55,956 bases of DNA, from assembly GCA_037968855.1 (NCBI GenBank), contig JBBKWH010000080.1, positions 1-55,956 of the forward strand. The letters are read 5' to 3'. How positions within the stretch are numbered: the first letter of the stretch is position 1; each line of letters opens with the position of its first letter. The stretch comes from JBBKWH01 sp037968855 (GTDB lineage Bacteria > Pseudomonadota > Gammaproteobacteria > Pseudomonadales > Moraxellaceae). The notes beneath the pieces are model-generated. The model was not told where the DNA came from. It saw only the letters and a program-made list of their open reading frames with translations, and did not search any database. A program made the translations under genes and the position numbers. Shown piece after piece: positions 42,031-50,959 of this stretch.

Positions 42031-42076
42031 ACTTCAAATCACAGTCACTATCTTGCCACGCTATGATCTGTTCTGC

Positions 42077-42095
42077 TGCGCATGGCGCATTCTAC
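42077..42095. repeat. Single arm of the REP-like repeat
   Basis: TGCGCATGGCGCATTCTAC matches the right arm of the element at 27423-27443 with two or three changes. No second arm is visible, so it is an isolated or decayed copy. Confidence 0.6.
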
Positions 42096-42113
42096 ATTGC
42101 CTAATATCTACCA

Positions 42114-42149
42114 TAAAAAAAGCCCCAACACGCTGTCAGGGCTTTTTTT
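42114..42149 (-). terminator. Terminator after icd
   Basis: AAAAAAAGCCC at the left and GGGCTTTTTTT at the right form a short stem around a loop of about 13 bases. Placed about 50 bases beyond the icd stop codon, it ends the minus-strand transcript. Confidence 0.8.
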
Positions 42150-42201
42150 GGCACTCAGTCACGCGTTGATTCAACGATCACAGCGCATACCGATTAGCAG
42201 A

Positions 42202-43455
42202 TTATTCCATGTGCGAAATAATCGCATCGCCAAACTCAGAACAACGCAACAAGGTGGCATCAGGCATCAGGCGCTCAAAATCGTAGGTCACGGTTTTGGC
42301 GGCAATTGCACCGCTCATGCCTGCAATAATCAAGTCGGCTGCTTCAGTCCAGCCCATATCACGCAGCATCATTTCTGCTGACAGGATAATCGAACCAGGG
42401 TTGACCTTGTCTTGGCCAGCATACTTTGGCGCAGTACCATGAGTCGCCTCATAGACCGAAATCGCGCCGCCAATGTTGGCACCTGGTGCAATACCAATAC
42501 CACCAACCTCTGCGGCCAGCGCATCAGAGATATAGTCACCATTCAAGTTCAAGGTGGCAATCACGGAGTAATCAGCCGGACGCATCAAGATCTGTTGCAA
42601 AAATGCATCAGCAATCACGTCTTTGATGATGATGTCAGCGCCAGTGCGTGGGTTTTTGATTTTGCACCACGGGCCACCGTCAATCAGCTCACCGCCAAAG
42701 CGTTCCATGGCTAGCTCGTAGCCCCACTCTTTAAACGCACCTTCGGTGTACTTCATGATGTTGCCTTTGTGCACCAAGGTCACTGAAGGCTTGTCATTGT
42801 CGATGGCAAACTGAATGGCTTTACGCACCAGACGTTGTGTGCCTTCTTTGGAGACCGGCTTAATGCCGATACCGCAACCTTGATCAAAACGGATCTTGGT
42901 CACGCCCATTTCTTCTTTCAAGAACTTGATGACTTTTTTGGCTTCTGGCGAATCGGCCTTCCACTCAATACCTGCATAGATATCTTCGGAGTTTTCGCGG
43001 AAGATCACCATGTCAGTCAGTTCTGGGTGATGCACAGGGCTTGGCACACCTTCAAACCAACGAACTGGACGCACACAGACGTACAGATCAAGCTCTTGAC
43101 GCATGGCCACGTTCAAGGAGCGCATACCGCCGCCGACTGGCGTGGTGAGCGGGCCTTTAATCGACACCACGTATTCACGCAGTGCTTCAAACGTTTCTTC
43201 TGGCATGAACGTGCCATAAATTTTGTTGGCTTTTTCGCCACAGTAGACTTCCATCCACACAATTGCGCGTTTGCCGCTATAGGCTTTTAATACCGCCGCA
43301 TCGACCACGCTTTTCATTACTGGGGTGATATCGATACCGATACCGTCACCTTCAATAAATGGAATTACGGGGTGGTTGGGGACGTTCAGTGATAGGTCAG
43401 CATTGACGGTGATTTTGTCGCCATCCGCCGGAACCACGATCTTCTGATAACCCAT
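42202..43455 (-). CDS. icd: NADP-dependent isocitrate dehydrogenase
   Basis: A 417-residue TCA-cycle enzyme converting isocitrate to 2-oxoglutarate. The prokaryotic homodimeric form is shown by MGYQKIVVPADGDKITVN, IPFIEGDGIGID, the GGGMRSLNVAMRQ segment (the phosphorylatable serine in E. coli Icd), FRENSEDIYAGIEW and ANIGGAISVYEATHGTAPKY. The NADP-binding loop lies near the end. The serine that AceK phosphorylates in E. coli is kept. Faces rluE divergently. Confidence 0.98.
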   Translation of the reverse strand: MGYQKIVVPADGDKITVNADLSLNVPNHPVIPFIEGDGIGIDITPVMKSVVDAAVLKAYSGKRAIVWMEVYCGEKANKIYGTFMPEETFEALREYVVSIKGPLTTPVGGGMRSLNVAMRQELDLYVCVRPVRWFEGVPSPVHHPELTDMVIFRENSEDIYAGIEWKADSPEAKKVIKFLKEEMGVTKIRFDQGCGIGIKPVSKEGTQRLVRKAIQFAIDNDKPSVTLVHKGNIMKYTEGAFKEWGYELAMERFGGELIDGGPWCKIKNPRTGADIIIKDVIADAFLQQILMRPADYSVIATLNLNGDYISDALAAEVGGIGIAPGANIGGAISVYEATHGTAPKYAGQDKVNPGSIILSAEMMLRDMGWTEAADLIIAGMSGAIAAKTVTYDFERLMPDATLLRCSEFGDAIISHME

Positions 43456-43628
43456 TGTACAGGTGCTCCCTTTATCTATCGTTTCAGACTGTGCATTGGA
43501 GCGATCCGCCGGTTAGGCCGAGCGCTTTCCGCTATACATGTTAAACAAACTAACAGCGATTGGTGATTTAGATAACAAATGTCTGTATTTTTCACCATGA
43601 TGTTCAACCTATAAGAGGTCTGCTCGCC

Positions 43629-44315
43629 GTGGCCACTGTCGTGCTGTTTAACAAACCTTATGATGTGCTAACCCAATTTCGGCCCGATGGTGATCGGCGA
43701 ACATTGGCCGAATTTATTGATGACAAAAGTCTGCGTGTAGCCGGACGGCTTGATCGTGACTCCGAAGGTCTACTGCTGCTGACCAATGATGGCAAGCTCA
43801 ATGCTCATCTGACCGACCCACGCTACAAAGAACTAAAAACCTACTGGGTTCAGGTAGATGGAGACCCCAGCGAGGCGGCACTAGAGCAGCTACGCCAAGG
43901 GGTTATGCTCAAAGATGGCATCACCTTACCCGCTATTGTGACTCGTTTGGTCGAGAAACCGACCTTATGGCCACGTCAGCCGCCAGTTCGTTTTCGGGCC
44001 AATATCCCCACCACGTGGCTTGAAATTAAAATTCGGGAGGGACGCAATCGACAGGTTCGACGTATGACAGCAGCCATTCATCACCCCACCTTACGCTTGG
44101 TGAGAATGGCGATTGGCCCCTATCAGTTGGCTGATTTATCGTCAGGTGACTCACGCGTGGTGTCTGTAGACGGTTCTTTTTTGACCGATATGTATTCAGA
44201 TGTGTCTACGACAGGTGCTACCATCGATTCTGCGGGGACCTCACGGCGCGCATCCGGCCCTCGATCCCGCAATAATCGACGCAATAACTTGCCCATTGGC
44301 CCACGCGGTAAATGA
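43629..44315 (+). CDS. rluE: 23S rRNA pseudouridine synthase RluE, GTG start
   Basis: A 228-residue pseudouridine synthase of the RsuA family. The catalytic aspartate lies in GRLDRDSEGLLLLTNDG, with FNKPYDVLTQF at the start, the PTLWPRQPPVR linker and the EGRNRQVRRMTA helix near the end; all match RluE (position 2457 of 23S rRNA in E. coli). The GTG at 43629 follows AGAGG at ten bases. The last 60 or so residues (Ser- and Arg-rich, ending LPIGPRGK) are not part of the family; the final 193 bases overlap the convergent acyl-CoA ligase gene. Confidence 0.93.
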   Translation: MATVVLFNKPYDVLTQFRPDGDRRTLAEFIDDKSLRVAGRLDRDSEGLLLLTNDGKLNAHLTDPRYKELKTYWVQVDGDPSEAALEQLRQGVMLKDGITLPAIVTRLVEKPTLWPRQPPVRFRANIPTTWLEIKIREGRNRQVRRMTAAIHHPTLRLVRMAIGPYQLADLSSGDSRVVSVDGSFLTDMYSDVSTTGATIDSAGTSRRASGPRSRNNRRNNLPIGPRGK

Positions 44316-45928
44316 TTGACAAACTCAATCTGATCGGGCAATTCAATGTGCTGCAAATGACGGGTCAAATGTTGGTGTAACACGTCTTTGGTCAAGCCTT
44401 CACGCGCGACCACGTACAAGCGAACAGCTTGCTTAGCGGCGTTGACATCTTGCACGGCCACACAGTCCAACACGTCTTCATGTGTGGCGGCGGCATGCTC
44501 TAAGCCTGTTGGGAAAATCATTTGATTTTGCACCCAAAAGACGTCTTTTTTGCGCTCTAACATGCGCAAATAACCGTCACTATCGATAGAGACAATATCA
44601 CCCGTCTGAAACCAACCGTCATGGGTCATCACTTCTAACGTGGCACCAGGGTGCTGCCAATATCCACGCATCACTTGGGGGCCACGCACCCATAGCTCAC
44701 CCGCTTGATCAAAGTCCATGGCTTGCTGATTGGCGCCGACCACGCGCACTTCGGTATTGGGCAAAATCACGCCAACGGAGCCAATTTTGATTCGATCTGG
44801 TGGGCTCGCCGCGATCACAGGCGAGGTCTCAGACATGCCATAACCTTCGCTTAAATACTTTCCCGTTCGGGCAAACCATTGCTCTTGCAGCACACGACTG
44901 GCAGGGCTAGCCCCACACAAAAATAAACGCAGATGCGGCATGGTTTTAAAATCAATGTCGGTACGCAACAGATGCTCATACAACATTGGCACACCCAGTA
45001 CCGCATGTACATCGTACGCTTTGATCTGTTCGGGGGTTTTGATCAATGCTTGCATGGATGCCAACATCACGTGGCAACGCATCGACAAGCCCAACAAGAC
45101 AAAGCCTAGCCCCAACACATGCTGCAAAGACACCGGCGTCAACAAGCGTTCACCAGACAATAAGTGTTCGCCCAAAATCCGTTGGCTTTGCTGCACATTG
45201 GCGCTCATATTGCCATGTGTGAGTGTCGCGCCTTTTGGTCGTCCTGTGGTACCACTGGTGTACTGAATCATTGCCACATCGTCAGCACAGCGCTTGGGCC
45301 ACTCTTGCTCGCCTAAGCGCATGTTGAGAATGCTACGTAGCCGCACATGATTAATCAGTGGCCGCTCATGACGCATGTTTTTGACCCATTGACGGGGCGA
45401 CAGCATCTTGAGTAGACGGCGACCCAAACGAATATGATCATCGTTCTGAGTGGTAATAATATGGCGAACACTGGTTTTAAGCAGCATGGACTGCACAGCG
45501 GGTAATAACTGCGGCACAGTAAACAACAACTTACAGCCCGAATCTTGCAGCTGATACAGCACTTGCGCTTGATCATTGACCAAGCCCAAATTCACCACCA
45601 CCAGACCGGCCTGCCAAGCGGCATAAATAGCGATCAGATAGCTCAAACTATTGGGCAAATACAGCGCGACGCGATCACCTGCCTTAAGCTGGCTTTCGCT
45701 TTGCATCCAACCCGCTAACGATTGCGCCTGTGCATACAACTCACCGTAATGAATCATCTGCTCGCCCAAGGACAATGCCGGACGATCCGGCTGTGTTTTG
45801 GCCGTTTCCTCCAACATATCGAGCAAGTCCAGATGGCGGTCAATCTCCATGCTGCGACCTCGATACAGCACGCTGTAACTCGGCATCGGCTCTAAGATGA
45901 CATCTGCCATGTCTGGCGTTTGGCTCAT
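44123..45928 (-). CDS. Acyl-CoA synthetase (FadD-like AMP-forming ligase)
   Basis: A 601-residue adenylate-forming enzyme that activates fatty acids as acyl-CoA. The ATP loop is YTSGTTGRPKGATLTHGN, then FLCGASPAS, GYGMSETSP, the DGWFQTGDI motif with the ribose-binding Asp, and PRGPMGKLLRR with the catalytic lysine. The hinge motif that in FadD reads KKDMILVSGFNVYPNEIE is here ERKKDVFWVQNQMIFPTGLE, so the substrate or CoA tunnel may differ. The last 46 residues are a nonconserved polar tail; this tail and the lysine motif lie in the overlap with rluE. ATG 45928 has AAGGA eight bases upstream. Confidence 0.87.
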   Translation of the reverse strand: MSQTPDMADVILEPMPSYSVLYRGRSMEIDRHLDLLDMLEETAKTQPDRPALSLGEQMIHYGELYAQAQSLAGWMQSESQLKAGDRVALYLPNSLSYLIAIYAAWQAGLVVVNLGLVNDQAQVLYQLQDSGCKLLFTVPQLLPAVQSMLLKTSVRHIITTQNDDHIRLGRRLLKMLSPRQWVKNMRHERPLINHVRLRSILNMRLGEQEWPKRCADDVAMIQYTSGTTGRPKGATLTHGNMSANVQQSQRILGEHLLSGERLLTPVSLQHVLGLGFVLLGLSMRCHVMLASMQALIKTPEQIKAYDVHAVLGVPMLYEHLLRTDIDFKTMPHLRLFLCGASPASRVLQEQWFARTGKYLSEGYGMSETSPVIAASPPDRIKIGSVGVILPNTEVRVVGANQQAMDFDQAGELWVRGPQVMRGYWQHPGATLEVMTHDGWFQTGDIVSIDSDGYLRMLERKKDVFWVQNQMIFPTGLEHAAATHEDVLDCVAVQDVNAAKQAVRLYVVAREGLTKDVLHQHLTRHLQHIELPDQIEFVNHLPRGPMGKLLRRLLRDRGPDARREVPAESMVAPVVDTSEYISVKKEPSTDTTRESPDDKSAN

Positions 45929-45949
45929 ATCCATGTCCTTATTATCGTT

Positions 45950-47731
45950 TTATTGTGCGCAAGGCTCGACTACATCAGCTCGATCAGACAACCACATGGC
46001 AACACGATCCGGTGATGCCACACTCAGTCTGACCGCATTCATGGCACTGCTAGCGACTTTTAGTCGTAGCACATTTAGTTCATCGCGTCGAAACAAATGA
46101 CACTCTAATGGCGCAATAGACGCCGCTTGCGTACCCGCCTGCTCTAGACGTCGACCGGCCAATTGAGTAATCAACTGACTGCTGGCCCGAATGCCGTCAA
46201 TCGCCACGATCACATCTTGCGCCGATACGCCTGCCCGTGCCGCAACCGAATCACGTAAGACTTGTTGCACCGTCACACCTTGAGGCCCATCGCTTAACTT
46301 CATACCAAATGGCCAGCTACGGGCCTCTTCGGTGATTGACACACCAACTGATGTTAATAATGACGTGAGTGGCAACTCTGTCACGCCTTCAACATAATCA
46401 CGCCAAAAGTCGGCCAAATTATCATCAATCAACTGCTGGCAGAGCGTTGGCAACGTTTCACCCGTCACCGCCAAACCTTGGCCTGCATGCTGATATAAGC
46501 ACTGAATCAGTGCATCCAACGAGCTGCCTTTTTGACGCAAGATCAGATCCAAACACAGCGCGACCAATGCACCTTTGTTGTAATAACTGGTACCGGCATT
46601 GGTTGAATTTTCGTCAGGACGATAGTATTTGATCCACGCATCAAAACTCGACTCGGCCACGCTTTGATGCATCCGACCGGGATTTTGTTGATAGCGGGTC
46701 ACTTGCTCAGACAGTAAATCCAAATACGACTGCTGGTTAATCACCCCACTCCGGTACAAAAACAAATCGTCGTAATACGAGGTAAAGCCCTCAAAAATCC
46801 ACAACAACGACGTATAAACTTCAGTATTTAAGTCTGGTTTAACAAAGCCTTCTGGACGAATAAATTTGACCATCCACGCATGAAAATACTCGTGGCTACA
46901 TAAGCCCAAGAAACGACGATACGACACTGATGGCTGATCAGGCTCGCCTGCTCGTGGCAAATCATCCCGCGGGGTAATCAAGCTGGTGCAATCTTGATGC
47001 TCAAGGCCGCCGTATCCATTGCCCGTTGCCATGACCATAAATAAATACTGATCAAACGGCGCATCACCAAACAGTCTAATTTGTGTCCGACAAATACGCT
47101 CAAGATCGGTAGACAGCCGTAGCAAATCGGTCTGATGACGCCCCGAAATTGCAATTCGATGCTGTAATCCATCAACCTCAAAATGGGCCTGACTGAGCAC
47201 TGCAATTTCAAAGGGATGATCAATCAAATCGGCGTAGTTTTTGGCGATCAACACATGCTCAATGTCTGCTGAGCGATCCGAACGACACGGCAAGGTGGTT
47301 GCAATCGGCAACCCCGAAAAAGCCACACCCGCAATCAAGTCCAACTGGTGGACATCATCTTCTTGGCCAGCGACTGCCAAGCAAACACAGGCCGGATTGA
47401 CATAAGCACGGCTTTGATCCAAATACGCACCACGCACCGACAAATCAAAAGCATACACTTGATAACTCAGCTCAAGCTGCTCACCCGCAGCACAGGCCAC
47501 CACCCAACGATTTTTGCGGGTTTTTTCGATGGTGCGTGGTGTTCTTTGACCAGCCTTGTCCACCGCAAACACAGCAATACGACTGACGTGGCGGGCAAAC
47601 TCACGCACCAAATAACTTCCGGGAATCCATACCGGCATCCACAATGCCTGCGACGCTTGCGCCTCAAAGCGCATGGTGATATCGATTAAGTGTTGACCAT
47701 ATTGATCAAACCCTACGGTATAGCGAATCAT
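45950..47731 (-). CDS. M61 family glycyl aminopeptidase with PDZ domain
   Basis: A 593-residue zinc metallopeptidase of family M61. The zinc motif lies in SHEYFHAWMVKFIRP with the downstream glutamate in LLWIFEGFTSYYDDL, as in thermolysin-like aminopeptidases. An N-terminal beta domain (about residues 1-190) precedes it, and a PDZ domain (VLRDSVAARAGVSAQDVIVAID) lies near the C-terminus. The family is mostly uncharacterised; known members remove glycine from peptides. ATG 47731 has GAGG six bases upstream. Same strand as the acyl-CoA ligase, which starts 21 bases after the stop codon. Confidence 0.92.
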   Translation of the reverse strand: MIRYTVGFDQYGQHLIDITMRFEAQASQALWMPVWIPGSYLVREFARHVSRIAVFAVDKAGQRTPRTIEKTRKNRWVVACAAGEQLELSYQVYAFDLSVRGAYLDQSRAYVNPACVCLAVAGQEDDVHQLDLIAGVAFSGLPIATTLPCRSDRSADIEHVLIAKNYADLIDHPFEIAVLSQAHFEVDGLQHRIAISGRHQTDLLRLSTDLERICRTQIRLFGDAPFDQYLFMVMATGNGYGGLEHQDCTSLITPRDDLPRAGEPDQPSVSYRRFLGLCSHEYFHAWMVKFIRPEGFVKPDLNTEVYTSLLWIFEGFTSYYDDLFLYRSGVINQQSYLDLLSEQVTRYQQNPGRMHQSVAESSFDAWIKYYRPDENSTNAGTSYYNKGALVALCLDLILRQKGSSLDALIQCLYQHAGQGLAVTGETLPTLCQQLIDDNLADFWRDYVEGVTELPLTSLLTSVGVSITEEARSWPFGMKLSDGPQGVTVQQVLRDSVAARAGVSAQDVIVAIDGIRASSQLITQLAGRRLEQAGTQAASIAPLECHLFRRDELNVLRLKVASSAMNAVRLSVASPDRVAMWLSDRADVVEPCAQ

Positions 47732-48341
47732 ATCGACCTCGGAGATCAGCGTGATGGTGACGTGTGGATGGGCAATGCGACAACAGCTAGAAACATTCAA
47801 AATGATGTCAACAAAAACTGATCTCTCACCACAATAACGCACCTTATTTTTGCATTCTAAACTGTTTTGGCTAGAAAAGCGGCTGAGATCATCTTTGTGT
47901 CACACATCGCTATGCCGTATTTTTTAGCAGATTACAGCGACATTTTTGACAACAAAAGCCAACATTGGGTCACTGTACTGCTGTATATCCCCATCCAAAC
48001 TGTTAGACAACAAGTCTGCGAGTCCGTTCGAGCACCATGTAGTATTGAATTTAATCAAAAAACTTGGATATTTGAGTCGTCCTCATGCTCCAAGCATTCA
48101 GCCACCGCTGCCATGTTTACCCTTGCATCCACATATAGCGTAGACCAGTAACACCGATTGATGATCGATTGTCTTGGCTATCGCATTTGCCCTTGTTGAT
48201 GCGCGAACAATCCGTTTAACAATCTCTAGTCGATTGATGCCTATATGGTTGCAACGGTCAGCATGGTTTGGCTTGCTCAACTCGATTTCGAATCTGAGCG
48301 CCCACCTGCCCCAGTTTTTTACTGCAATAGGATGCATCAAC
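47732..48341. promoter_or_regulatory. 610-base gene-free region between M61 peptidase and ndh
   Basis: No gene is supported; the short open frames in it show no family resemblance and no ribosome-binding sites. It holds the promoters of two divergent genes. On the minus strand TTGTCT (complement of 48005-48010), a 17-base spacer and TATACA (complement of 47982-47987) form a credible promoter about 250 bases upstream of the M61 start. For ndh I could not place a convincing promoter. Confidence 0.45.
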
Positions 48342-49661
48342 ATGCAACTCACTCAAGACAAAGCCAACGCATTACATCGTATTGTGATTGTGGGCGGCGG
48401 CGCTGGCGGACTCGAACTGGCCACGCGCCTTGGTCGCTCGCTGGGCAGACGCAAAAAAGCCCAAGTCATGCTGGTCGATGCCACATTGACCCATATTTGG
48501 AAACCGCTGCTGCACGAGGTGGCCGCCGGCACCATTAATTCGTTTGAAGATGAACTTAACTACTTTGCCCATGCCACACAAAACTTCTTTGAGTTTCATT
48601 TGGGCCGGATGGAAAATATCGACCGCGAAGGCAAACAGCTCATTTTAGAGCCACTGACCAATGGCGAAGGCGACGTGATTGCCCCAACCCGCACCATTGC
48701 CTATGACACCTTGGTGGTTTCGATTGGCTCAACCTCCAATGACTTTGGCACCCAAGGCGCGCGCGACAACTGTATCTTTTTGGACGCTCGCTCACAGGCA
48801 GATCGCTTTCAACGTGAATTTTTGAATTTGTATTTACAGGCTCAAGCCCGTGCCTTGCATCAAACCGAACCACAAAGCCTAAATATCGCCATCATTGGTG
48901 CAGGTGCAACAGGAGTCGAATTGGCCGCCGAACTGCACCATGCCGCGCATGAATTCACCCGTTACGGCTTAACCAGTATTGATCCAGACAACGTCAGCAT
49001 TACGTTGATTGAAGCGGCTGATCGTGTGTTACCTGTCCTGCCGCCAGAGGTCTCCGCACGAGCCGAAAGACAGCTGCATGAATTTGGTGTCAAAGTGCTA
49101 ACCAACCGCCGTGTGGTCGCCGTGCACGAAAACGCCGTCGAGTGCGGTGGCAACATCATGATTCCAGCCACCTTAAAAGTCTGGTCAGCAGGCATTAAAG
49201 CACCAGACATCCTCAAAGACATTGCGGGGCTTGAAACCAATCGCATCAATCAACTGGTGGTTGGTCCAACCCTACAGACCACACGCGACGACAATATCTT
49301 TGCCTTTGGTGACTGTGCCAGCTACACCCCAGCGGGTGCCGAGCGTCCAGTCCCACCACGCGCGCAAGTTGCCAACCAACAAGCCAATCTATTGGCCAAA
49401 GCAATGAAAGCACGGCTTGAAGGTCGTGTATTGCCGCACTTCCACTTTAGCGATAAAGGCTCGCTCATCTCGCTGTCTAATCAAAACACCGTCGGCAGCT
49501 TGGTCGGCAATATCAATGTGCAAGGTATGATTGCCCGTTTGATGTACATCTCGCTGTACCGACTACATCAAGTCGCACTACATGGCTTCTTTAAGACTGG
49601 CTTATTGATGACCAAAGACCTGCTCTCACGCAGTTCTGGCCCCACACTCAAACTGCACTAA
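48342..49661 (+). CDS. ndh: NADH:quinone oxidoreductase type II (NDH-2)
   Basis: A 439-residue single-chain flavoprotein that passes electrons from NADH to quinone without pumping protons. The FAD motif is VIVGGGAGGLELATRLG, the NADH motif IAIIGAGATGVELAAELHH, and the second FAD contact FAFGDCASYTP. The HIWKPLLHEVAAG segment and an amphipathic C-terminal helix region (about 395-430) match NDH-2 from gammaproteobacteria, used for membrane attachment. AGGA lies about ten bases before ATG 48342. Peripheral inner-membrane protein on the cytoplasmic side. Confidence 0.94.
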   Translation: MQLTQDKANALHRIVIVGGGAGGLELATRLGRSLGRRKKAQVMLVDATLTHIWKPLLHEVAAGTINSFEDELNYFAHATQNFFEFHLGRMENIDREGKQLILEPLTNGEGDVIAPTRTIAYDTLVVSIGSTSNDFGTQGARDNCIFLDARSQADRFQREFLNLYLQAQARALHQTEPQSLNIAIIGAGATGVELAAELHHAAHEFTRYGLTSIDPDNVSITLIEAADRVLPVLPPEVSARAERQLHEFGVKVLTNRRVVAVHENAVECGGNIMIPATLKVWSAGIKAPDILKDIAGLETNRINQLVVGPTLQTTRDDNIFAFGDCASYTPAGAERPVPPRAQVANQQANLLAKAMKARLEGRVLPHFHFSDKGSLISLSNQNTVGSLVGNINVQGMIARLMYISLYRLHQVALHGFFKTGLLMTKDLLSRSSGPTLKLH

Positions 49662-49670
49662 GCCCAACTG

Positions 49671-49728
49671 CCCACAGACAAAACGGGATAAGCAGATGCT
49701 TTTGCTGACAAAACCCGTTTTGTGTGGG
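49671..49728 (+). terminator. Large stem-loop after ndh
   Basis: CCCACAgaCAAAACGGG (49671-49687) pairs with CCCGTTTTGTGTGGG (49714-49728) through a 15-bp stem with a two-base bulge, and a GTTTTGT stretch follows. Probably the ndh terminator although the T-run is interrupted. Confidence 0.5.
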
Positions 49729-49820
49729 CCGTTTTGTATACACATGTTTGCCAAACCCTGCGCAAGATCTGGAAATTCGGTATGATGGTGCGCTTTTTTT
49801 TAAATTAGGACGCCAAACTC

Positions 49821-50303
49821 ATGGCCACCATTGCAAAAGACCAAGTGGTTTCGTTCCACTACACCCTGACCGATGAGCAAGGCACCGTCATCGACAAGTC
49901 CGAAGCCCAGCCGCTGATTTATTTGCACGGCGCAAGCAACATTATTCCAGGCCTAGAAAACGCACTAGTCGGTAAATCAGTCGGCGACAAACTGACCGTT
50001 ACCGTTCAGCCAAGCGAAGCCTATGGCGAATACCAACCAGAAATGGTTCAAGAAGTGCCACGCAATCTGTTTCAAGGTGTGGACAACATCGAAGCAGGTA
50101 TGCAGTTTCAAGCACAGACCGATGATGGCATGCAAGTTGTGACCGTCAAAGACGTGACTGATGAAGCCGTTATCGTTGATGGCAACCATCCATTGGCAGG
50201 CCAAACATTGAACTTTGATGTTGAATTTGTCGAAATCCGTGACGCCTCTACAGAAGAATTGGCGCATGGTCATGCACACGGTGCGGGTGGTCACAACCAC
50301 TAA
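49821..50303 (+). CDS. slyD: FKBP-type peptidyl-prolyl isomerase SlyD
   Basis: A 160-residue prolyl isomerase and chaperone. FKBP parts are VVSFHYTLTDEQG, PLIYLHGASNIIPGLENAL and GDKLTVTVQPSEAYGEYQ, followed by the IF (insert-in-flap) chaperone domain, and NHPLAGQTLNFDVEFVEIR closes the fold. The C-terminal tail is short (HGHAHGAGGHNH) with five histidines and no cysteine cluster, so the metal-binding tail is much reduced from that of E. coli SlyD. A role in nickel delivery is thus uncertain. Confidence 0.94.
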   Translation: MATIAKDQVVSFHYTLTDEQGTVIDKSEAQPLIYLHGASNIIPGLENALVGKSVGDKLTVTVQPSEAYGEYQPEMVQEVPRNLFQGVDNIEAGMQFQAQTDDGMQVVTVKDVTDEAVIVDGNHPLAGQTLNFDVEFVEIRDASTEELAHGHAHGAGGHNH

Positions 50304-50328
50304 GCCGTTATCTGCTCCGGCAGATCGC

Positions 50329-50368
50329 AAAAAAACCGCAGCACGGCAAAACCGGCTGCGGTTTTTTT
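50329..50368. terminator. Bidirectional terminator between slyD and comEA-like gene
   Basis: AAAAAACCGCAGC at the left and GCTGCGGTTTTTTT at the right form a perfect stem with A- and T-runs on both sides. Confidence 0.92.
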
Positions 50369-50422
50369 GTTGCTTGATGAGCAGATACCAGACCAGCGTA
50401 TCAAGTTGCCGTTATCGCTTGA

Positions 50423-50779
50423 TTACTTCTTTGCTGTTGTACCTGATGCCTTTTTGACAGTTGACTTATCCTCTACAGGTGGCTCATCAGTTAAACGAAT
50501 AAACGGTTTGATATTTTCAAGCGTGGGTGCACTGACACCATCAACTTTGACCACATCATCAATCGATTTATAGTCCCCAAATCGCTTTCTATACACCACC
50601 AGAGCAGTCGCCTTACTCGGGCCAATTCCAGGTAAAAACTGACTGAGCTGCTTGGCGCTAGCTGTATTAATATTAATGGTTTGTATGGCGGCTAACGTTG
50701 CAGGCTTGGCCTCAACCGCATAGCTGACAGGGATAAATCCCACTCCCACCAACAAAAACCCAATGATCATCTTTATCAT
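50423..50779 (-). CDS. ComEA-like helix-hairpin-helix protein
   Basis: A 118-residue exported DNA-binding protein. A signal segment (MIIGFLLVGVGFIPVSYA) precedes one ComEA-type HhH domain (ININTASAKQLSQFLPGIG and a second hairpin GVSAPTLENI) and a basic tail. ComEA binds incoming DNA in the periplasm during natural transformation; short homologues like this are common in Moraxellaceae. ATG 50779 has GAGGAA seven bases upstream. No other competence gene is in this window, so competence is only suggested. Confidence 0.88.
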   Translation of the reverse strand: MIKMIIGFLLVGVGFIPVSYAVEAKPATLAAIQTININTASAKQLSQFLPGIGPSKATALVVYRKRFGDYKSIDDVVKVDGVSAPTLENIKPFIRLTDEPPVEDKSTVKKASGTTAKK

Positions 50780-50959
50780 GCGCTGTTCCTCATCCATGAA
50801 CACACTAAGAGCAAAACGATTAAAGCATGAACTAGGTCACATTTAACATTTTAATATAATACTATCCAGTCAATCTATGAAATATGCCTACACATGCCTT
50901 TACAACATCATTAACGAGATTTCACAAAGCAAAACCTCGCTCATAAGCCACTGAAAAAA

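Noticed and set aside
47867..48151. Short open frames (up to 94 codons) in the 610-base gap upstream of ndh
   Set aside because: Compositions and starts are unconvincing, no ribosome-binding sites, and no family resemblance; treated as non-coding.
49821..50303. SlyD as a nickel-delivery protein
   Set aside because: The tail has histidines but none of the cysteine-rich metal cluster of E. coli SlyD, so only the isomerase/chaperone role is assigned.
50423..50779. A competence island around the ComEA-like gene
   Set aside because: Neighbouring genes (slyD and a secreted unknown) are not competence genes, so no system can be claimed from one HhH protein.
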